Positions 53,252 to 61,889 of a DNA stretch of 64,000 bases are shown here, one piece after another (the first letter of the stretch is position 1; every line of letters begins with the position of its first letter). Source of the stretch: Granulicella sp. WH15. Lineage in GTDB: Bacteria > Acidobacteriota > Terriglobia > Terriglobales > Acidobacteriaceae. A program made the position numbers and the translations under genes. The stretch is taken from the NCBI RefSeq assembly GCF_009914315.1, contig NZ_CP042596.1, positions 1,798,001 through 1,862,000 of the forward strand, in the 5' to 3' direction. The notes beneath the pieces were generated by a model. The model worked only from the letters and a program-made list of their open reading frames with translations, did no database searches and had not been told where the DNA came from.

Positions 53252-55693
53252 TTACGAGCGATAAAGACTGATCTGAACGGCACCCGGATAGCCGTCCTTG
53301 AAGATGCCTTGTATCGCAGCCTGGTTGCATATTGGGTTTGAGAAAGAGTATCCGTTGTTCGTGCTTTGGTTACTCACAGTCGGCCACCCGCCTGTGGAAC
53401 CGGCCAAGGGTTGAACCGCAGTAAAAGAAGCAACCGCAGTTTCCGTGGAGATATTTGGGTCAAATATCTCGAAATTCAGTGTCGGATTCAGAGTGCCGTC
53501 CGCATTTGCAGCAAAGCTGGAGCTCATATACGGGCTGATAGTCCCGGGCGCTTGTTTGATGACGCCTCCGGTTATACTCACCTGGGCAGTAAGCAGATTT
53601 CCAGTTTGATTTGTGACGTTCACCACCACGGCATCATAGCCTTCGACAACGAAGTCATACACGTAGCAGATCGCGAATCCCCAACCGTTAGCTCCAGTGA
53701 AGAAATCCCACGTCGCCACGCCGTTGTCCCATACGTCGTTCTGCAGAGAATTTTTAGCAGGATACAGGTCCCAGTCCGTGGAATTGGCAATCCAATATTT
53801 AGTCCACAGATTGTTGCCCGCAGGCAGAATCATTTGCGCAAACGCAGGAATGTCATCGACTGGATCATCGTTGTCATCCTGATAAACGTAGATTTGAAAT
53901 TGCGCGGGAAGAAGAATTTGCATTGCGGCAATGGTGTAGCCCGTGGTCGATGTGGACAGCAGATTGGCGTTGCTGAGGGCGTCTGCCGAGAGCGAACCAG
54001 GAGCACCCTGCGCCAGTTGTGTAAGAGGATAGGTAGCCTGCAGTTTGCCCCAGTCCGAGAGGATGATCGTCTCCACAAGCGCGGCCTGGCCAAAGAGAGC
54101 CAGGAAAGTCTGGCTCAATTCGCTCCAAAGCTCTGAAACTGCCACCTGGAAAGGAGTTGGTGACACTGTTTGAGCAGCCAAAGCCGCAGTGATTACCGTA
54201 TTGACGACATTCCCAAGTACATTGCCCACTACTGGAATGGCTTCCAGAACGGTATACAGAGCACCTTGAGCAAGAGCCAGCCCAATACCGGAAGTACTGG
54301 CGGATTGCTCCATCTGTGCCCTGTCTATAAGCCCATTCAGTACCGTCCCATTGTCCGCGAACTGGGCATTATGCCACGCCACGTAGTTACTGAAAACAGT
54401 TTGAACGGCGCTGACGTCTGTGATCTCGGCGCCCAGTTGATTGACGACTACATCCCAGTCCTCCTCTGAAACTCCAGTAGGAGGGTCGTAACTTAAAATG
54501 TCACTCCACCAAATACCAAACAACATGTAGTTAGTGCTATTTAGATACTGACCTCTGAGGTCGGGTGTATCTCCCGTACCCAACCCTAGCCGCTGATTAA
54601 TATATTGGTAAGCAATAAGCTGATCGCCAGTAAAGGCCGGAAACGGTACTGGAGCTTGAGCAAGTATTGCATCCAGCGGGTTGGAGGGTATGGCATACCA
54701 GTCGTAGCTTAGATTTGCAGTCCCCGCCACAACCTCTACCAGCGGCTCGCCCACAGGCGATACAGGCTCGGAAGATCCACCCGCAACAACGAGAGATTGA
54801 CTCACCTGCACATTCTCGATCTGGTTAGCGGCTTCTCCACCCAGGTTCCAACGCTGACCGTCGGAAACCGGACTCTTCTGCGAATTGACGGTCACTTCCC
54901 ACCCGCCATCCGAGCTGCTCGCCCCCAAAGTCAAAGCGTTCGCGGGTCCCTGAAGGCACAATATGCGCTGATCGCTGGCGAATTGCCACATTTGCATGGG
55001 CGCACTATTACTGCTGAACGTTTCCAGAATCACCTGATTGCCCTGAACAGGTGTTGAGCCCTGAATCGTCAAAAGATAAGGAATAATATCGTCGTTCTCA
55101 TAAGGGCTGAGTCCGCTTTGGATGTAACACCATGTCGGCATCGGTGTCGATGCAGCTCCTGCAGGCGGTGCTGCCCACGCTGGAACAAGGGTCCAGATTT
55201 CATTAGAATTTCCCTCTTGCAGTGAGTAGGTAATAATCGCGGCGTTTGCCGTCAGCTCGTCCCCGGAGACATTCATATATAAGTCGGGATACTGAACATT
55301 GGTGATCAAACCGGTGGCTGCATCCACGTTCCACATCTGGCTCGGATCGTTTAAGTTCTGCTCAACAAGCGCCAGGTTGTAGTTTCCGGGACTGTCGGGT
55401 AGGGGTGTTCCGAAGCCGATCACCAGGTTGCTGGCCAGGTTGGAGACAAATTGGTTGTTGGTGTACTGCCATAGCTCGTTGGGTTGGCCGCCGCCCCAGG
55501 GGTAAAGAATGATGGGTGTTCCGGCGGAGGCGACTGCGCCTTGGACGTTCAACCCGTAGGATGTATCTCCCGAGTAGCCGTTCAAGGCACTCCAAACGAA
55601 ATACGATCCTGTCCAGGTCAATTGTGAAGTGGAATTGGGGCTAGTTCTAGACGCAGCCTCAAGCTGGGTCTCTTTCACGGAGATTGCCATCAT
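53252..55693 (-). CDS. 815-residue ricin-type lectin protein with hydrophobic helical core, function unknown
   Basis: No signal peptide is visible. The first 170 residues form a beta-trefoil ricin-like lectin (YGLNVQGAVASAGTPIILYP, NELWQYTNNQF, SQMWNVD, NEIWTLVPAW), and a second, weaker lectin follows to about residue 330 (QMWQFASDQRILCLQGPANA, GQRWNLGG). A helical middle contains a strongly hydrophobic pair around residues 470-510 (IGLALAQGALYTVLEAIPVV, GNVLGNVVNTVITAALAAQ). The C-terminal 200 residues are beta-rich with WGFAICYVYDFVVEG and SYSF-like strands. The composition is rich in Asn, Gln, Thr and Ser, unlike its neighbours. A carbohydrate-binding toxin or surface effector is one possibility. 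AAGGG lies just before ATG 55693; GTG 55699 is also possible. Confidence 0.75.
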   Translation of the reverse strand: MMAISVKETQLEAASRTSPNSTSQLTWTGSYFVWSALNGYSGDTSYGLNVQGAVASAGTPIILYPWGGGQPNELWQYTNNQFVSNLASNLVIGFGTPLPDSPGNYNLALVEQNLNDPSQMWNVDAATGLITNVQYPDLYMNVSGDELTANAAIITYSLQEGNSNEIWTLVPAWAAPPAGAASTPMPTWCYIQSGLSPYENDDIIPYLLTIQGSTPVQGNQVILETFSSNSAPMQMWQFASDQRILCLQGPANALTLGASSSDGGWEVTVNSQKSPVSDGQRWNLGGEAANQIENVQVSQSLVVAGGSSEPVSPVGEPLVEVVAGTANLSYDWYAIPSNPLDAILAQAPVPFPAFTGDQLIAYQYINQRLGLGTGDTPDLRGQYLNSTNYMLFGIWWSDILSYDPPTGVSEEDWDVVVNQLGAEITDVSAVQTVFSNYVAWHNAQFADNGTVLNGLIDRAQMEQSASTSGIGLALAQGALYTVLEAIPVVGNVLGNVVNTVITAALAAQTVSPTPFQVAVSELWSELSQTFLALFGQAALVETIILSDWGKLQATYPLTQLAQGAPGSLSADALSNANLLSTSTTGYTIAAMQILLPAQFQIYVYQDDNDDPVDDIPAFAQMILPAGNNLWTKYWIANSTDWDLYPAKNSLQNDVWDNGVATWDFFTGANGWGFAICYVYDFVVEGYDAVVVNVTNQTGNLLTAQVSITGGVIKQAPGTISPYMSSSFAANADGTLNPTLNFEIFDPNISTETAVASFTAVQPLAGSTGGWPTVSNQSTNNGYSFSNPICNQAAIQGIFKDGYPGAVQISLYRS

Positions 55694-55699
55694 TGTCAC

Positions 55700-56033
55700 C
55701 CTTAGAAGAATGATTCAACCAATCAGACCGGGGACAAAGGCATTTCTCTATGGCAAGAGTGCAAGGCTGGGGATTTTTTGAACTGTTGCCTGTGATTCTA
55801 GCATCGTAGCGCAAGCACTCCCCTGGGGAGGTGCAGGGGAGATCGCGGCCACTGTGGGACTTGCCAAACTGTATTCGGCCACAGAAAGCAGTAACGACAA
55901 GCCGACATCTGGGGAGTAATCCAGGCAAGAACTGCGGCTGGCGTGTCGGGTAGTGTACAAGCATTAATTGCCGAATAGGCGGTCATATCGACCGGAGCGC
56001 ACCAAGATCAAATCGGGATCTTACAATTTCGGT
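55700..56033. other. Intergenic stretch between lepB and the lectin gene
   Basis: About 330 bp with no recognisable gene. Short frames on the minus strand have no family match. It should hold the promoter of the lectin gene and the end of the lepB transcript. Confidence 0.45.
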
Positions 56034-56867
56034 TCAACGAACAACGTGGAAAGTCCGCCTCCAGCGCGTGTCTGGGAAGAAATGCACCAGAACGTGGCCA
56101 ATCCACGCCAGCTTGTGACCGATTCCTGTTTGTTCAAGTTGTCCATCAGTGGCCTTGAACGACCAATAGTTGAACAGCGGACGGCCAATTATGTTGGCGC
56201 GCGGCACGAAGCCCCAGTAGCGCGAGTCCAGGCTGTTGTGCCGGTTGTCGCCCATCATGAAGTACATGCCGGGTGGAACCACCAGGTCGCCGTCGTGCAC
56301 ATAATTTGAGAAGTTCACAGCCCACGCCTCTGAGGCCCCAGCCGCCTCCGCCGGGGATACTGCTGGAAAATCATCGAGGAATTCGTTGAAGTTATCCGTC
56401 GTCGTCGGCTGCGCAAATCCAACAGGCTGCGCGACGCCATTAACGATCACGATGCCGTTGCGAAGATGAATATGATCGCCCGGTACGCCAATCAATCTCT
56501 TCACCAGAGGAGTGTACTGCGGTGTTCCATCTGCGTCAGTGGCATCAATACCAGGCTGATTGACGGGCTTGTGGAAGACCACGATATCGCCGCGCCTCGG
56601 CTCGCGATACCTGATGAGCGGCATCCACGAAGCGGGCGGCGATAGCGTGATCTGGTCGACGACCAGGTGATCGCCCACAAGCAGCGTGTTCTCCATCGAG
56701 CCTGACGGAATGACGTAGTTCTGACCTAAGAAGGTCAGAATGAACAGACCCACTACTAGAACTGAGCAGATGCCGGCCAGCGCCTCGAAAGGAGTCTCTT
56801 CCCGATTGATGATGGCGGAAGCCGCGGGCTTCGTTGACACAGGAGATCTCTTCCTCGCTGAACTCAT
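56034..56867 (-). CDS. lepB: Signal peptidase I
   Basis: Membrane serine protease of family S26 that removes Sec and Tat signal peptides, consistent with the many exported proteins in this window. 277 residues. One N-terminal transmembrane segment (ALAGICSVLVVGLFILTFLG) precedes the nucleophile Ser in VIPSGSMENTLLVGDH; the general-base Lys is in LVKRLIGVPGDHI; box E is MGDNRHNSLDSRYWG. GAGGAG precedes ATG 56867. Stand-alone. Confidence 0.96.
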   Translation of the reverse strand: MSSARKRSPVSTKPAASAIINREETPFEALAGICSVLVVGLFILTFLGQNYVIPSGSMENTLLVGDHLVVDQITLSPPASWMPLIRYREPRRGDIVVFHKPVNQPGIDATDADGTPQYTPLVKRLIGVPGDHIHLRNGIVIVNGVAQPVGFAQPTTTDNFNEFLDDFPAVSPAEAAGASEAWAVNFSNYVHDGDLVVPPGMYFMMGDNRHNSLDSRYWGFVPRANIIGRPLFNYWSFKATDGQLEQTGIGHKLAWIGHVLVHFFPDTRWRRTFHVVR

Positions 56868-57252
56868 CCAAAGGCTCCTCAGGGAGGCTGGCGAGCCCCA
56901 GGGCGTTCGTAGCGGTCACTTCAAAAGCGATGATTTCATGTATGTTCGACCGTCGTCGGTTCGCGTCTTGACCAGAGTCTATCAAATCCCTGTGCCGCGT
57001 AGAATCCTCCGGATGATTCGGCGTGCGAGCGGTTAGTGGACGATCCGGAAGTTATATAGGAGTAAACATATCGGCGTCATTTTCAAGATCAGTCCCGACA
57101 AACGCCGATCTCGTCAGCGACCATTCACTTGTGACAAGCCGAATGAGCACTCCTGACTTCAGGGGATTGTGCTCGATTTGCGGAACTCGATCAAAGAACG
57201 GACGGCGACTGCACAGTCTCTGCACAGTTGTCCTCTTACTTTTGATCCGATC
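56868..57252. other. Intergenic stretch between lepB and ssrA
   Basis: About 385 bp with no supported gene. I looked for an integrase remnant or a repeat of the tmRNA 3' end, because tmRNA genes are common integration sites, and saw neither. Confidence 0.45.
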
Positions 57253-57283
57253 TTATAACTCCTTAAAAAAAAAGGAGTTATAA
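57253..57283 (-). terminator. Hairpin at the 3' end of ssrA
   Basis: TTATAACTCCTT pairs perfectly with AAGGAGTTATAA, with a homopolymer loop of seven bases (T on the minus strand), one base past the CCA end of the tmRNA. It probably ends the precursor. Confidence 0.6.
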
Positions 57284-57284
57284 A

Positions 57285-57637
57285 TGGTGGAGGCGGCGGG
57301 AGTCGAACCCGCGTCCGAAACTACCTTCAACAGAGAGCGTTCATGCTTTTCCTCGTTCATCTTTGTCTCGTCATTGGCGCTTAGAACGGGCGAAGACGCG
57401 ACAACGACCAGTCTGATTGATCTCATCCGACCCGCTCAGACGGAGCAGGGAAGACCAGCCTACTGTGCGACGATCGGTACAGGCCCGTAGGCGAAGCTTG
57501 AGCGATCGGCTACTTAATTATTAAGCAGCAAGAGCGAACTGAGGTTCGGCACTTATAGTTTTGTGAGCGATTACGGGTGTCCACACCCCGACATGCCTCT
57601 CTGCCGCTAGCAATCCCGTCGAAGCCGTGACGCCCCC
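57285..57637 (-). ncRNA. ssrA: Transfer-messenger RNA (tmRNA)
   Basis: Rescues stalled ribosomes with SmpB. The 3' end is the classic tRNA-like half (minus strand GTTCGACTCCCGCC then GCCTCCACCA), and the 5' end starts GGGGGCG, which pairs with the CGCCTCC acceptor strand, followed by GGCTTCGACGGGATT, a conserved tmRNA 5' block. The tag reading frame ends GCT CTT GCT GCT TAA TAA; read back in frame it gives a probable tag AHKTISAEPQFALAA ending in the usual ALAA. About 353 nt. The exact 5' base and the resume codon are inferred. Confidence 0.93.
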
Positions 57638-57701
57638 ACTTTGGGAAGCTGGCACCAACATTGCATTGGCACTCAAAGAACTTCTATCAGTATAGCGCGC
57701 T

Positions 57702-58121
57702 TCAGGCCCAGGCCAGCAGCAGCGCCCCCAGCGCAATCAACCCGCCACCGGCTGCCTTCAACAGCGTCAGCCTCTCGCCCAGAAACAGCCATGCGCAGAC
57801 GATCACCAGCACCACACTCAGCTTGTCGATAGGAGCAACACTCGAAGCTGGTCCCAGTTGCAGCGCTCGGAAGTAGCACAGCCACGAAAGCCCCGTAGCC
57901 ACTCCCGAAAGAACAAGAAATACCCAGCTTCTCCGCCCAATCTCCGTCAGTCCGTGGTGCTTATCCAGCCCAATCGCAATAGCCCACGTAAAGAAAAGGA
58001 TCACGGTAGTCCGAATCGCAGTCGCCAGATTCGAATCAATCCCCGTGATCCCCACCTTGGCCAGCAGCGCCGTCGCCGCCGCAAAGACGGCCGAGAGCAG
58101 CGCCCAGCCCAGCCATCCCAC
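57702..58121 (-). CDS. EamA-family small membrane protein
   Basis: About 139 residues with five hydrophobic helices (WLGWALLSAVFAAATALLA, TTVILFFTWAIAIGL, FLVLSGVATGLSWLCYFRAL, VVLVIVCAWLFLG, GGGLIALGALLLAWA). It is a single EamA repeat, like the short drug/metabolite-transporter proteins that work as dimers. GTG 58121 shares one base with the stop of the PCYCGC gene; ATG 58157 lies inside that gene. The downstream end is 65 bp from the ssrA 5' end. Substrate unknown. Confidence 0.87.
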   Translation of the reverse strand: MGWLGWALLSAVFAAATALLAKVGITGIDSNLATAIRTTVILFFTWAIAIGLDKHHGLTEIGRRSWVFLVLSGVATGLSWLCYFRALQLGPASSVAPIDKLSVVLVIVCAWLFLGERLTLLKAAGGGLIALGALLLAWA

Positions 58122-58558
58122 TAAAGCGCGGCCTTCTCGAGATCGACGTTCATCCACTCGCCCCGCTCGATGCCGCCGCGAATCTGCAACGGCGTCCGGC
58201 CTTTCTTCGTCTGCTGGTAGGCGTAGACCGCTTCTTTCATGCAGGTCGAGCAGGCCGCCCCATGCGTTCCCTCGAAACAGCTATGCAGGCTATTGTGGCC
58301 CATCTCGCGGTCGCAGCGGCAGTAGCAGGGCTGCTGGTGCAGCACCCCGGGGATCTTGGCCGCCATCTGATACGCCGTCACCTGATAAGGGTGAGAGAAG
58401 TAAGGCCCCGTCAACTGCGCGCCCTTCAGCACCGAGGGCAGCGGCTTGCTCGGTGGAGCGGCGTTATAGGCCGGAATATCATCTGCAGGATTGGTCCATT
58501 GCGCCGAAGCGGCGATCGTAACCAAGGCAAGAGCAAGGCAACCGAGAAGCTTCTTCAT
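58121..58558 (-). CDS. PCYCGC-motif exported protein
   Basis: 145 residues, with a signal peptide (KKLLGCLALALVTIAASAQ) from ATG 58558. The hallmark is QQPCYCRCDREMGHNSLHSC followed by HGAACSTCMKEA: a cluster of cysteines and histidines as in the PF13798 family, probably binding metal. The function of the family is not established. It overlaps the EamA-like gene by one base (TAGTG), suggesting translational coupling. The terminator at 58615-58652 separates it from what lies upstream. Confidence 0.87.
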   Translation of the reverse strand: MKKLLGCLALALVTIAASAQWTNPADDIPAYNAAPPSKPLPSVLKGAQLTGPYFSHPYQVTAYQMAAKIPGVLHQQPCYCRCDREMGHNSLHSCFEGTHGAACSTCMKEAVYAYQQTKKGRTPLQIRGGIERGEWMNVDLEKAAL

Positions 58559-58614
58559 ACCAAATATGATACCGGCCAAACTCGCGGACGCGGGAGAGTC
58601 GCATCCTGGCGCAC

Positions 58615-58652
58615 AAAAAAAAGGCGGCATGAACGGTATTTTGTTCATGCCG
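58615..58652 (-). terminator. Strong rho-independent terminator, minus strand
   Basis: CGGCATGAAC pairs with GTTCATGCCG around an 8-base loop; on the minus strand the stem is followed by CC and eight T residues. No protein gene ends close to it (phhB stops 270 bp away), which suggests a short untranslated transcript upstream. Confidence 0.88.
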
Positions 58653-58760
58653 GGAGGCCAGTGACGCAACTTATATCAGCGGCGCTTGCTTCCTGCGCGG
58701 GCTGAAAACTTTCTGAACAGCATCGCTGTCCATGAACAGAGATTAGCATCGGTTTCCGTA
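58615..58760 (-). ncRNA. Candidate small RNA ending at the terminator
   Basis: Upstream of the terminator on the minus strand are two further hairpins: one at 58731-58715 (GGACAGC with GCTGTTC) and one at 58704-58677 (CAGC and GCGC arms with a loop containing AGGAAGCAA). No open frame is present. The right edge is a guess. I considered the SRP RNA because of the loop sequence, but the rest does not fit. Confidence 0.3.
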
Positions 58761-58925
58761 GAAGTCTACTGCTATTCATATCTTTTTCTGGGTCGATCTA
58801 CTCTTTTGGAGGATTTCCCCGGCCGTTCAACATGTTTTCGATGAAAATAAAGGAGATATTCAATAATTTCGGAAAGAGAAAAAAGTTCACTATTCGATAT
58901 ATTTTTCTGCGTTGAAGTATGTTTT

Positions 58926-59219
58926 TCAGGAAGGGAACGCCGCAGAGAGCTTTCGAGCCATCTCCACATCGCGTTGCGTGATCCCATCCGCATCGTGTGT
59001 AACCAGCCCCAGCCCCACCCGGTTGTAGCGAATATCAATATCCGGATGGTGTCCGGCGGCCTCAGCCAGCTCCGCAACCCGCTGCACAAAGGCCATTGCC
59101 GCAACAAAATCCGGGAACACCCACTCCCGAAGCAGCTTCCCGTCCCCCAGTCGCCACTCCGGCTCCACCGCCAGTACGGCCTTCACTTCTTGTTCCGATA
59201 AAGCGGATAAACTCGTCAT
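58926..59219 (-). CDS. phhB: 4a-hydroxytetrahydrobiopterin dehydratase (PCD)
   Basis: 97 residues. Family pattern: a first helix with LSEQEVKAVLAV, then FPDFVAAMAFVQRVAELAEA, GHHPDIDIRYNRVGLGL and THDADGITQRDVEMARKL. The two adjacent His residues in GHHPD and the later Asp are the dehydratase site. It recycles the pterin cofactor of aromatic amino acid hydroxylases or a related pterin. ATG 59219 with AGGA upstream is preferred over 59243, which would overlap the response regulator stop by 4 bp. Confidence 0.93.
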   Translation of the reverse strand: MTSLSALSEQEVKAVLAVEPEWRLGDGKLLREWVFPDFVAAMAFVQRVAELAEAAGHHPDIDIRYNRVGLGLVTHDADGITQRDVEMARKLSAAFPS

Positions 59220-59239
59220 GCTCGCGATCCTATCAGCTT

Positions 59240-60340
59240 TCAAATCCCATCCGGGCGAAACAGCGACGAGGATAACCCTTCGGCCGAAAGCCTGCTCGTC
59301 TCGACCCGCAGCTCATTCCATCGAGCAATCGGTATCCGGAGAAAGACCTCCACCACTGCGGGGTCGAACTGCTTCCCACTGCACTTGGCAATCTCCGCAC
59401 AGGCCGATTCAAAACTATCTCCCTTGCGGTACGGCCGATCCGAAGTAATAGCATCCAGCGTATCGGCCAGCGCAAAGATCCTTGCTCCCAGCGGAATCTC
59501 ATCTCCCCGCAGCCCCCGTGGATACCCATGCCCGTCGAACCGCTCCTGGTGCGAGTAGACGATCTCGCTGGCCTCACGCAAAAAGGGAATCTTGCGCACC
59601 ATGTCGTACCCCCTCGCGCAGTGCTCCCGCATAATGGCCATCTCGGCCTGGTCCAGCTTCCCCGGCTTCAGCAGAATGCGGTCCGGCGTGGCAATCTTCC
59701 CGATGTCATGCAGAAACGCGCCACGCGCGATGATCCTCAACTCGGCCGAGCTTATCCCCATCTCCCGCGCCAGCGCGACGGTATATGCGGTTACCCGCCG
59801 CGAGTGGCCCTCAGTCTCGGCATCGCGCAGGTCCAGCGCATCGCCCATCGCCTCCAGCGTAATGTCGTAGCTACGCTCCAGGTCCTGCATAATCGTCCGC
59901 AGCTTTTCGGTCCGGCGAGAGACCATCTCCTCCAGATTCTCCCGGTAAGAGGCATTCTGCCGCAGATACCGGCTATGCTCAAGCCCCCTCGCGACCACCT
60001 TCATCAACTGCGCTCGCTCAAAGGGCTTCAGAAGGTAGTCGATCGCGCCCCGGCGAAAGGCGTTGGTCGCCCCATGAATATCATGCACCGCGCTGCACAC
60101 GACCACCGGCGTCCCCGGGTGGTTGATGCCGATCTGGTCGAGCAGCTCCAGCCCATCCATCCCCGGCATCATAATGTCCGACAACACCAGGTCATACGCC
60201 GGATCTCCCTGCATGATGCGTAGCGCATCGAGCCCACCCGTAGCGGTTACGGGCTGAAATCCGCTGCGTTCGAGCAGAGCCGCCACCACGTCTCGCACCG
60301 CTGCCTCATCGTCCACAACCAGGATACGTTCGCCTGCCAA
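59240..60340 (-). CDS. Response regulator with HD-GYP domain
   Basis: 366 residues. The N-terminal receiver (ILVVDDEAAV, phospho-acceptor in LVLSDIMMPGMDG, and LLKPF) is joined by a coiled-coil linker (ENLEEMVSRRTEKLRTIMQD) to an HD-GYP phosphodiesterase domain: LRDAETEGHSRRV, FLHDIGKIATPD, and the HQERFDGHGYPRGLRGDEIP block including GYP. It should hydrolyse cyclic di-GMP on phosphorylation. TTG 60340 has AAGGGTGA upstream. It has no adjacent kinase. The E/W of the usual HE-WDG motif is QERFDG here, a mild change. Confidence 0.93.
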   Translation of the reverse strand: MAGERILVVDDEAAVRDVVAALLERSGFQPVTATGGLDALRIMQGDPAYDLVLSDIMMPGMDGLELLDQIGINHPGTPVVVCSAVHDIHGATNAFRRGAIDYLLKPFERAQLMKVVARGLEHSRYLRQNASYRENLEEMVSRRTEKLRTIMQDLERSYDITLEAMGDALDLRDAETEGHSRRVTAYTVALAREMGISSAELRIIARGAFLHDIGKIATPDRILLKPGKLDQAEMAIMREHCARGYDMVRKIPFLREASEIVYSHQERFDGHGYPRGLRGDEIPLGARIFALADTLDAITSDRPYRKGDSFESACAEIAKCSGKQFDPAVVEVFLRIPIARWNELRVETSRLSAEGLSSSLFRPDGI

Positions 60341-60466
60341 GGCTCACCCTTCTCCGCGCCTGTACCGTTGCAATCCGCGGCCCTATTGGGATTTATCGGC
60401 CAAGGATCGTATCGCACGAGGTACTTCGGATAGTTCTCAAGGCAGTATGGACAGGATTATCGTGCC

Positions 60467-61879
60467 CTAACTCTTACGAGCCGCCTTCTTCGCCGCCGCC
60501 CACCCTTCCTTAATCACCTGCCGACTCCGCCCCAGCGCCAACGCCCCCGCCGGCACCTCCTCGGTAATACAAGACCCCGCCGCAATATACGCCCCATCAT
60601 GCACCGTCACTGGAGCCACCAGCGTCGAGTCCGACCCCACAAACACCCCATCCCCAATCGTGGTCTGGTGCTTACTCACCCCGTCATAGTTGCAGGTAAT
60701 CGCCCCTGCCCCAATATTGACGCCATCACCGATGGTCGCATCGCCGAGATAGTTAAGATGGTTCGCCTTTGACCCCTTACCCAGCGTCACCTTCTTGGTC
60801 TCGACAAAGTTCCCCACATGCGCCCCTTCGCCGATCCGGCTCTCCGGCCGCAGATGCGCATAAGGCCCGATCACCGCACCATCGGCGATCTCGGCCGAGT
60901 CCATCACGCACCCATTCCGAACCAGCACCCCACTACCCAGCGTCGAACTCTGAATCACCGAGTACGACCGAATCCGGCAATCCGGCCCAATCCGCGTAGC
61001 CCCCAGCAACTGCACATAAGGCTCGATAATCGTATCTGCCGCTACCTCCACCTCGGCATCGATCACACAAGTCTCCGGCCTGAAGATGGTGACCCCCTCA
61101 CTCATCAGCCGCCGCGCCGTAGCCAACCGCATCGCCGCATCGAGATGCATCATCTCGGCAATCGTATTCGCCCCCAGCACCTCATCGACGCTATCGCCCT
61201 GCACAGCCACCACGCGCTGACCATCAGCCACCAGCAAAGCAGCCACATCGGTCAGGTAGTACTCGCCATGCGCATTATCGGTCGAGAGCAGATCCAGCTT
61301 CTCGAAGAGCGCCGCCGTCCGAAAGCAGTAGATGCCTGAATTAATCTCCGGCGCCCCCATCTGCTCCGGCTTCAGCGCCTTCTGCTCGACGATGGCTGTC
61401 ACCTCGGCCCCACCCGGCACTGCCCGCAGCACCCTCCCATACCCCGTGGGATCAGGCGGCACCGCCGTAAGAATCGTCATCGCCGCCCGCTCCCGCAGAT
61501 GCCCTTCGCAGAGCGCCCGAATCGTCTCCGGCCGTATCAGCGGCACATCGCCGCTCAACACCAGCAGATTCTCAGGAACCGCCTCGCCCGTCGCAACAAA
61601 GTGAGTCTTCAACTGCTGCAGCGCATGACCGGTCCCACGCTGTTCAGCCTGCAAGACAAACCGCACTCCAGTCGGCGCAGCCGCAGCCCGCACCCGCTCC
61701 GCCTCATGCCCAACAATGCAGTAAATATCTTCCGCCGCAACCACGGTCTTCGCCGCAGCGATGACGTGCAGCAGTAACGCCCGCCCACCAATCTCATGCA
61801 GCACCTTGGGCCGCTTCGACTTGAGCCGCGTCCCCTTACCCGCGGCCATAATAGCAATCGCAAACCGTGCGTTATCCAT
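60467..61879 (-). CDS. glmU: Bifunctional UDP-N-acetylglucosamine pyrophosphorylase/glucosamine-1-phosphate acetyltransferase
   Basis: Makes UDP-GlcNAc for peptidoglycan and lipopolysaccharide. 470 residues. The N-terminal uridyltransferase has IMAAGKGTRLKSKRPKVLHE, EQRGTGHALQQL, SGDVPLI, NSGIYCFR; the C-terminal left-handed beta-helix is made of hexapeptide repeats (IGEGAHVGNFVETKKVTLGK, GANTIAE-like turns, NIGAGAITCNYDGVSKHQTT) with the acetyl-CoA site. Ends with a basic tail. Housekeeping gene. Confidence 0.97.
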   Translation of the reverse strand: MDNARFAIAIMAAGKGTRLKSKRPKVLHEIGGRALLLHVIAAAKTVVAAEDIYCIVGHEAERVRAAAAPTGVRFVLQAEQRGTGHALQQLKTHFVATGEAVPENLLVLSGDVPLIRPETIRALCEGHLRERAAMTILTAVPPDPTGYGRVLRAVPGGAEVTAIVEQKALKPEQMGAPEINSGIYCFRTAALFEKLDLLSTDNAHGEYYLTDVAALLVADGQRVVAVQGDSVDEVLGANTIAEMMHLDAAMRLATARRLMSEGVTIFRPETCVIDAEVEVAADTIIEPYVQLLGATRIGPDCRIRSYSVIQSSTLGSGVLVRNGCVMDSAEIADGAVIGPYAHLRPESRIGEGAHVGNFVETKKVTLGKGSKANHLNYLGDATIGDGVNIGAGAITCNYDGVSKHQTTIGDGVFVGSDSTLVAPVTVHDGAYIAAGSCITEEVPAGALALGRSRQVIKEGWAAAKKAARKS

Positions 61880-61889
61880 ACACCTCTAT

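Noticed and set aside
51612..53264. Open frame of 550 codons overlapping the sugar symporter
   Set aside because: Arg/His/Pro-rich translation in another frame of a clear MFS gene; only its first part carries a real signal, the GH32 remnant.
57285..57330. tmRNA 3' end as an attachment site of an integrated element
   Set aside because: No second copy of the 3' end and no integrase were seen in the window.
58677..58704. Hairpin loop AGGAAGCAA as part of an SRP (4.5S) RNA
   Set aside because: The conserved GGTC/GGAA arrangement and the long outer stem are absent.
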